DNA from: an uncultured Bacteroidota bacterium
Lineage (GTDB): Bacteria > Bacteroidota > Bacteroidia > Chitinophagales > Chitinophagaceae
Direction: 5' to 3'
DNA: 6,496 bases
NCBI GenBank assembly: GCA_903933995.1
Contig: CAIZMD010000757.1
Coordinates: forward strand, 1-6,496
Made by a program: the position numbers and the translations under genes. The notes under the pieces were generated by a model that saw only the letters and a list, made by a program, of their open reading frames with translations, ran no database searches and was not told the DNA's origin. Shown here one piece after another: positions 1 to 4,660 of the stretch. Within the stretch, counting starts at the first letter, position 1, and every line of letters begins with the position of its first letter.

Positions 1-1
1 T

Positions 2-1678
2 CCTTCTAAACCTTGGTTTATGTGGTATTGTCCTGGTGCCAACCATGCGCCACACCAAGCTCCCAAAGATTATATTGCTAAATACAAGGGCAAATTTGAC
101 GATGGATATGATGCTTATCGCAAATGGGTATTGCCTAGGATGATTGCCAAAGGCATTTTACCAAAAGACACTAAATTAACCGATTTCAACCCCATGCCTG
201 CTGATCAAGCGGCACCTGGTGACTATGTTAGACCTTGGGACAAGCTTTCTGCCGATGAGAAAAAACTATTCTCAAGACTTTGTGAAGTATACGCTGCTTT
301 CTCTGAATACACTGATGTTCAAATTGGTCGTATCATTGACCACTTAAAAGCAACTGGTCAGTATGATAATACCGTAATCATGTACGCTGCTGATAACGGT
401 GCATCTGGAGAGGGAAGCCCAAGTGGTTCCGTAAACGAGAACAAGTTCTTTAACGGATATCCTGATGAACTTTCAGAGAATATGAAATTGATCAATGAAT
501 TGGGTGGACCAAATACTTACGAGCACTATCCTACAGGATGGGCTGCAGCATTTTCTGCTCCCTTCAAAATGTTCAAACGTTATGCCAACTATTCTGGTGG
601 AACAGCAGATCCATTGGTGATTTCATGGCCTAAGGGTATTAAAGCCCGTGGCGAAGTTCGTAACCAATACCACCACGCAGTTGATATTGTTCCTACCATT
701 TTAGAAATTGTTGGATTAGAAATGCCAAAAGTATATAAGGGTGTTGCGCAATATCCTTTGTCTGGGGTATCTATGAAATACAGTTTTGATGCCAAGCCAG
801 ATGCACCTACTCAAAAACACGTGCAGTATTATACCATGCTTGGAACCCGTGCCATTTGGCAGGATGGTTGGAAAGCGGTGGCTGTTCACGCACCACTCAC
901 TAGTAAGGGTAAATTTGATCAAGACAAATGGGAACTCTATCATACCGATGTTGATAGGGCAGAGGCAACTGATTTAGCTGCTCAATATCCTGAGAAATTA
1001 GAAGCTTTGAAAAAGCTTTATACTGCTGAAGCCGAAAAGAACAATGCCTTCCCATTAGATGATAGAAGTGCGGTTGAAATCTTAGGACTAGATCGTCCAA
1101 AAGAAGAAGAAGATCGCGATAGCTATACCTATTATCCGCATACTAGTTCTGTTCCAGAAGCAGTAGCTGTAAATGTTCGTGGTAAGTCATTTAAGATTAT
1201 TGCCAATGTAGAAGTTAAAGACGCTAATGCATCTGGTGTAATCTTTGCACACGGTTCTAGATTTGGTGGACATAGTTTGTTTATCAAAGACCATAAGCTC
1301 TATTATATCTATAATTTCTTAGGTATTACAGAACAGAAATTAGTTTCTACTGCACCTATTATGCCAGGTAAATACACATTTGGAATGGAGTTTACCAAGG
1401 AAAAAGCAGGACAGTATAATGAGTCTATTGGAACTGCCAAATTGTACATCAATGATAAAACCGTTGGAACTACAGCCATGAAAGCTCAGGTAGGTAAATT
1501 TACCTTGGCTGGTGACGGTCTTTGTGTAGGATACGATAGCGGTGACCCCGTAAGTAAACTATACAAATCACCTGGTGATTTCAAAGGTGGTACCATTGCT
1601 TTTGTAACCATAAGCACTGGAAAAGAACAATACAGCGATTTGCAAAAAGACGCTCAAAGGGCTTTTAGAAAAGAATAA
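2..1678 (+). CDS. Arylsulfatase, sulfatase family S1 (5' end cut by window edge)
   Basis: This is the C-terminal 558 residues of a sulfatase that hydrolyses sulfate esters, probably in the periplasm or at the cell surface on sulfated glycans or aryl sulfates; the true substrate cannot be read. The frame is open from nt 2, so the ATG at 20 is internal and the real start lies upstream. Counting from nt 2, the GANHAPHQAP segment (about residues 12-21) matches the sulfatase histidine region. AADNGASGEG carries the Asp131-Asn132 pair expected to bind the catalytic calcium. APFK (Lys189) followed by SGG and PLVISWP matches the sulfate-binding lysine region of Pseudomonas AtsA-type enzymes. Residues from about 375 to the end (VNVRGKSFKI, GVIFAHGSRFGGHS, LYINDK) look like a C-terminal beta-sandwich, as in Bacteroidota and planctomycete sulfatases of about 750-800 residues. 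The formylglycine motif (C/S-x-P-x-R) and the signal peptide lie outside the window, so catalytic competence cannot be confirmed. No sulfatase-maturing enzyme is in view. Confidence 0.93.
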   Translation, partial: PSKPWFMWYCPGANHAPHQAPKDYIAKYKGKFDDGYDAYRKWVLPRMIAKGILPKDTKLTDFNPMPADQAAPGDYVRPWDKLSADEKKLFSRLCEVYAAFSEYTDVQIGRIIDHLKATGQYDNTVIMYAADNGASGEGSPSGSVNENKFFNGYPDELSENMKLINELGGPNTYEHYPTGWAAAFSAPFKMFKRYANYSGGTADPLVISWPKGIKARGEVRNQYHHAVDIVPTILEIVGLEMPKVYKGVAQYPLSGVSMKYSFDAKPDAPTQKHVQYYTMLGTRAIWQDGWKAVAVHAPLTSKGKFDQDKWELYHTDVDRAEATDLAAQYPEKLEALKKLYTAEAEKNNAFPLDDRSAVEILGLDRPKEEEDRDSYTYYPHTSSVPEAVAVNVRGKSFKIIANVEVKDANASGVIFAHGSRFGGHSLFIKDHKLYYIYNFLGITEQKLVSTAPIMPGKYTFGMEFTKEKAGQYNESIGTAKLYINDKTVGTTAMKAQVGKFTLAGDGLCVGYDSGDPVSKLYKSPGDFKGGTIAFVTISTGKEQYSDLQKDAQRAFRKE

Positions 1679-1692
1679 TTATTAAAACTTAA

Positions 1693-1736
1693 CGCAGCAG
1701 CAATTTGTTATTTGATAAATTACTGCTGCGTTTTTT
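1693..1736 (+). terminator. Intrinsic terminator after the arylsulfatase gene
   Basis: An 8-bp GC-rich stem (CGCAGCAG at 1693-1700 with CTGCTGCG at 1723-1730) is followed inward by one C/A mismatch and a further 5-bp AT stem (1702-1706 with 1717-1721). A run of six T follows at 1731-1736. It begins 14 nt after the sulfatase stop codon and has the full form of a rho-independent terminator. It ends only 23 nt before the ATG of the next gene. Confidence 0.9.
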
Positions 1737-1759
1737 ATTCTCACTATTTAAAATTAGGT

Positions 1760-2242
1760 ATGAAAAAATTATTTGTAGTAGCAGCTCTTATGATTGCTGG
1801 AACAAGCTTTGCACAGTCTGGTGTTAAGGAAGATATTGCAGTTATTCAAAGTTTGTATGGTAAGTCTAAACAAGAATTAGTGCAGGCTTATATGAAATTG
1901 CAAGAACCACAGGCTTCTGCCTTTGCAAAAATTTATGAGGACTATGAAGTTAAACGCAAAGAATTGGGTAAACAACGCATGTTGTTGATTGCTGATTATG
2001 CAGATAATTTCACAACCCTTACTGATGAGAAAGCTGACCAATTAGCCAAAGATGTATTGAAAAACAATATGGCTTTTGAAAAATTGTATAGTAAATATTA
2101 TGGCAAGTTAAAATCTGCTATTGGTGCTATTAATGCCGCCAAATTTATTCAATTGGAATCCGCACTACACACGGCTATTCGTGAAGAAACTCAGGAAGCA
2201 CTTCCTTTGATTGGTGAAATTGAGCGTACCAAAAAACACTAA
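1760..2242 (+). CDS. Small exported helix-rich protein, function unknown
   Basis: I do not recognise a named family with certainty. The ATG at 1760 gives 160 residues and starts directly with a good Sec signal peptide: two lysines, a hydrophobic core (LFVVAALMIAG), then TSFA-QS with probable cleavage after Ala18. The longer frame from a TTG at 1712 would start inside the terminator hairpin and place 16 residues before the signal peptide, so I reject it. The mature part is about 142 residues, charged and almost certainly all-helical, rich in Lys, Glu, Ala and Leu. It has segments such as KIYEDYEVKRKELGKQR, LTDEKADQLAKDVL and KLYSKYYGKLKSA. Size, export and helical charged composition resemble Spy/CpxP-like periplasmic proteins, and the LTDEKA segment is loosely like their LTxxQ motif; this is only an analogy. 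No cysteine is present, so it is not a lipoprotein. It is followed by a strong terminator and is probably a single-gene unit. No clear Bacteroidota promoter box was found in the 81-bp gap upstream. Confidence 0.82.
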   Translation: MKKLFVVAALMIAGTSFAQSGVKEDIAVIQSLYGKSKQELVQAYMKLQEPQASAFAKIYEDYEVKRKELGKQRMLLIADYADNFTTLTDEKADQLAKDVLKNNMAFEKLYSKYYGKLKSAIGAINAAKFIQLESALHTAIREETQEALPLIGEIERTKKH

Positions 2243-2260
2243 TTCCCCCCTGAATTAAAC

Positions 2261-2292
2261 AAAAAAGGCCCTGAATAATCGGGGCCTTTTTT
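2261..2292. terminator. Bidirectional intrinsic terminator between the small exported gene and argS
   Basis: The stem pairs GGCCCTG (2267-2273) with CGGGGCC (2280-2286), including one T-G wobble, around an AATAAT loop. It is flanked by A6 at 2261-2266 and T6 at 2287-2292. Because the A and T tracts are symmetric, it works as a terminator read on either strand. It lies 18 nt after the stop codon of the plus-strand gene and about 21 nt beyond the stop codon of argS, so it is well placed to end both convergent transcripts. Confidence 0.93.
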
Positions 2293-2313
2293 ATGCTAAT
2301 CATTCATAGAAAT

Positions 2314-4098
2314 TTACATTCTTTCTGGAACCCGAATACCCAATAAAGACATCCCTGTTTTGAGAATCTGAGCAGTTAATGCAGCAAGTTGTAAACGCAA
2401 TATTTTTTTATCTTCTGTTTCTGCATTACCAATAGACAATTGGTTGTAGAAAGTATTAAAAGTCTTAGCTAATTCAAACACATAAATAGCAATCTTAGAA
2501 GGGTCATGTTCGGTAGCGGCTTCCTCCAACACAGATGTGAAAATTTCTTGTTGTTTGGCCAATGCCATTTCTAAAGGAAGTAATTCTCCACCAACTGCAA
2601 TACGCTGCCAATCAGCATTTTCTTGCTTGCGCAAAATGCTCTTGATCCTTGCGTGTGTATATTGAATAAAGGGTCCAGTAAAGCCATGAAAATCTATGCT
2701 CTCTTCTGGATTGAAAATCATTTTCTTTTTTGGATCAACCCTCAATAAGAAAAATTTCAAAGCTCCCAAACCAATGGTGTCATAGAGTTCTACCAATTCT
2801 TCTGAAGTAAAGTCTTTTACTTTTCCAAGCTCTTCTGTTTTCTGCTGCGCGATACCAATCATAGCATCTACCAGGTCATCTGCGTCTACCACGGTTCCTT
2901 CACGGCTCTTCATTTTACCAGTGGGTAATTCCACCATACCATAACTTAAATGGAAAATGCCATCAGCGGCAGGAATCCCTAATTTTTGGCAAATCAGTTT
3001 TAAAACCTTGAAGTGATAATTTTGTTCATCACCCACCACATAGATGCTTTGGTCTGCATGAAATTCTTGGTTCTTATGAACCGCTAGACCAATGTCTTGG
3101 GTAATATAAACCGAGGTTCCGTCTTTACGTTGCACCAATTTTTCATCCAATCCATCTGCGGTTAAATCTATCCAAACAGAGCTATCTTCTTTTTGATAAA
3201 ATACTTTTTTCTCTAGACCAGATGCTACTAAATCCTTACCCAATAAATAGGTATTAGATTCATAATAAGTCTTGTCAAAATCACTTCCAATCCGTTGATA
3301 AGTAGCGTCAAAACCTTCATACACCCATCCATTCATATTGCGCCAAAGTTCCATCACTTCTGGCTTGCCTGCTTCCCAGTCCAATAACATGGCTTGGGTG
3401 GCTTTCATAATCGGAGCTTCTTTTTCTGCTAATGCAGTTTCCATTCCACCTGCAACCAATTCAGCTACTTCTGCTTTATATGCATCATTGAATTTTACAT
3501 AATAGTCTCCTACAAAATGGTCACCCTTCATGTTGGTGGTTTGAGGGGTAGCACCATTGCCGTATCGCTGCCAAGCAATCATACTTTTGCAAATATGAAT
3601 CCCGCGGTCATTCACAATACAGGTTTTGGCCACATTGTATCCATTGGCTTTTAGAATTTCAGCAATACTCCAACCCAAGAAATTATTTCTTAAATGGCCT
3701 AAGTGAAGTGGCTTATTGGTATTGGGAGAACTGTATTCCACCATCACCGTTTGGTTACGCGCAGCGTGTAAACCAAATTGATCTTGACCTTGTACGCTTT
3801 GTAAAAAGCTCAACCAATAGGTATTGGAAATGCTCAAGTTCAAGAATCCTTTAATTATATTAAAACCACTAAACAGTTCTGGATGATCCGTCAATAGGGC
3901 AGTGCCTAATTCCTGACCCAGGGCATCGGGTGATTTTTTTAATTGCTTTACAAAGGCAAATAATACCACGGTATAATCCCCTTCAAATTCGGGTTTGGTG
4001 GCATTGACCAATACTTGATCTATAGTCAATTCTACGCCATACAATTGCTGTATGGAATCTACGGTGGCTGCTTTTATTTGGGCTACTACACTATTCAT
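2314..4098 (-). CDS. argS: Arginyl-tRNA synthetase (ArgRS)
   Basis: This cytoplasmic class I synthetase charges tRNA-Arg with arginine using ATP. The ATG at 4098 gives 594 residues, the usual length for Bacteroidota. Counting from it, residues 1 to about 105 form the N-terminal tRNA-contacting domain (Add-1 type). SSPNTNKPLHLGHLRNN holds the HIGH-type motif as HLGH (132-135), and IVNDRGIHICKSM (from about 161) is a family signature. VVGDEQNYHFKVL (from about 354) is the equivalent of the conserved region before KMSKS, and GKMKSREGT (from 394) is the KMSKS loop. The C-terminal anticodon-binding DALR domain starts near FIQYTHARIKSILRK and ends in LLGIRVPERM. A TTG at 4128 would add ten residues (MLALSSENVK), but it lies upstream of the proposed -7 box at 4117-4124, so the ATG is preferred. 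All key motifs are intact. The gene is monocistronic, divergent from the GtrA gene, and ends at the shared bidirectional terminator. Confidence 0.97.
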   Translation of the reverse strand: MNSVVAQIKAATVDSIQQLYGVELTIDQVLVNATKPEFEGDYTVVLFAFVKQLKKSPDALGQELGTALLTDHPELFSGFNIIKGFLNLSISNTYWLSFLQSVQGQDQFGLHAARNQTVMVEYSSPNTNKPLHLGHLRNNFLGWSIAEILKANGYNVAKTCIVNDRGIHICKSMIAWQRYGNGATPQTTNMKGDHFVGDYYVKFNDAYKAEVAELVAGGMETALAEKEAPIMKATQAMLLDWEAGKPEVMELWRNMNGWVYEGFDATYQRIGSDFDKTYYESNTYLLGKDLVASGLEKKVFYQKEDSSVWIDLTADGLDEKLVQRKDGTSVYITQDIGLAVHKNQEFHADQSIYVVGDEQNYHFKVLKLICQKLGIPAADGIFHLSYGMVELPTGKMKSREGTVVDADDLVDAMIGIAQQKTEELGKVKDFTSEELVELYDTIGLGALKFFLLRVDPKKKMIFNPEESIDFHGFTGPFIQYTHARIKSILRKQENADWQRIAVGGELLPLEMALAKQQEIFTSVLEEAATEHDPSKIAIYVFELAKTFNTFYNQLSIGNAETEDKKILRLQLAALTAQILKTGMSLLGIRVPERM

Positions 4099-4116
4099 CT
4101 TAACATTTTCGGAGGA

Positions 4117-4124
4117 CAAAGCTA
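4117..4124 (-). promoter_or_regulatory. Candidate -7 promoter box for argS
   Basis: Read on the minus strand this is TAGCTTTG, an exact match to the Bacteroidota -7 consensus TAnnTTTG. It predicts transcription starting around 4109-4113 and a leader of roughly 11-15 nt before the argS ATG at 4098. I see no clear TTG-type -33 element at the usual distance. The position excludes the upstream TTG at 4128 as the start codon. The exact box match and position support the call; use as a promoter is inferred. Confidence 0.55.
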
Positions 4125-4137
4125 ACAAATTAAGGCC

Positions 4138-4145
4138 TACCTTCG
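4138..4145 (+). promoter_or_regulatory. Candidate -7 promoter box for the GtrA-family gene
   Basis: TACCTTCG matches the Bacteroidota TAnnTTTG box at all but one position. It predicts a transcription start around 4149-4153, leaving a leader of only a few bases before the ATG at 4155. No obvious -33 TTG lies about 20 bp upstream, and no Shine-Dalgarno sequence fits between box and ATG. The call rests on one near-consensus box in the only space available for a promoter. Confidence 0.42.
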
Positions 4146-4154
4146 CCGCGGTAA

Positions 4155-4655
4155 ATGCGAAAGCTGCACGAAAATATACGTAGCCTGATTCTCAGTGTTG
4201 TGGACTTCTTCTATCCGTTCTTTCGTAGTCTCATGCCCTTACAAACCTTTAGGTATGCCGCTTGTGGCGGATTTAATACGGTTTTAGACATCAGCTTGTT
4301 TTTTGTCTCTTATAATTTTATCCTTGACAAGCAACCGGTACACCTGGGATTTTTAACCATTGGCCCGCATATTGCCGCATTCTTGATTGGCTTTATGGTC
4401 ACTTTCCCCATTGGATTTTATTTGAGTAGGTACGTGGTTTTTCAAGAAACATCGGTTAGAAAAGCCAAACAATTGGCCAAGTATTTTACGGTAGTTTTTG
4501 CTTGCTTATTACTCAACTATGCTTTTCTGAAATTATTTGTAGACCTGTTTGGTTGGTATCCCACACCCAGCAAAATCTTGACCACCGTTTTTGTGGTGGC
4601 CTTCTCTTATGTAAGTCAGAAAAATTTTACTTTCCGACCACAGAAGGGGAATTGA
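4155..4655 (+). CDS. GtrA-family polytopic membrane protein
   Basis: This 166-residue inner-membrane protein belongs to the GtrA/DPMS family (PF04138-like). Members are thought to help move or use polyprenyl-linked sugars during O-antigen, teichoic acid or other envelope glycan modification; the precise partner here is unknown. After a basic and aromatic N-terminus (1-30), four hydrophobic segments are visible at about 34-55, 64-88, 108-130 and 139-155. The first contains the family-type FRYAACGGFNTVLDISLFF. The loop after helix 2 has LSRYVVFQE, and the end reads AFSYVSQKNFTFRPQKGN, the typical closing pattern of the family. The start is fixed: the codon just before the ATG is an in-frame TAA (4152-4154). 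The length is normal for a full protein. It has no glycosyltransferase beside it, unlike the classic gtrABC arrangement, so its pathway cannot be inferred from context. Its last 29 bp overlap the end of the opposite-strand beta-helix gene. Confidence 0.9.
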   Translation: MRKLHENIRSLILSVVDFFYPFFRSLMPLQTFRYAACGGFNTVLDISLFFVSYNFILDKQPVHLGFLTIGPHIAAFLIGFMVTFPIGFYLSRYVVFQETSVRKAKQLAKYFTVVFACLLLNYAFLKLFVDLFGWYPTPSKILTTVFVVAFSYVSQKNFTFRPQKGN

Positions 4656-4660
4656 GTAAA
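4626..4660. other. Imperfect inverted repeat across the overlapping gene ends
   Basis: TTTACT at 4626-4631 pairs with AGTAAA at 4655-4660. TTCC at 4632-4635 pairs with GGAA at 4648-4651, leaving a 3-nt bulge and a 12-nt loop. The structure spans both stop codons. Read on the minus strand it is followed within two bases by T5, so it could act as a weak terminator for the beta-helix gene. Read on the plus strand no good T run follows. The stem is short and AT-rich, and it may be chance. Confidence 0.3.

Noticed and set aside
20..22. ATG at 20 as the start of the sulfatase gene.
   Set aside because: The frame is open to the window edge, and the six codons before it (PSKPWF) continue the conserved sulfatase sequence. 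The protein is plainly cut, not short.
589..1100. Several open frames on both strands within the sulfatase gene.
   Set aside because: They lack domain-like sequence and start signals, and they overlap a clearly coding frame; they are shadows.
1712..1759. A TTG start at 1712 extending the small exported protein by 16 residues.
   Set aside because: It lies in the terminator hairpin and would bury the signal peptide behind a non-conserved extension; the ATG at 1760 gives a standard signal peptide.
2243..2313. A small RNA in the gap between the small exported gene and argS.
   Set aside because: The gap is fully explained by the bidirectional terminator, and no promoter is seen.
4111..4115. GGAGG on the plus strand as a ribosome binding site for gtrA.
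   Set aside because: It is 40 nt upstream of the ATG at 4155, with no start codon at a usable distance and no room given the proposed promoter.
4099..4128. A TTG start at 4128 for argS.
   Set aside because: It is upstream of the best promoter box, adds ten unrelated residues, and the ATG at 4098 gives the normal family length.
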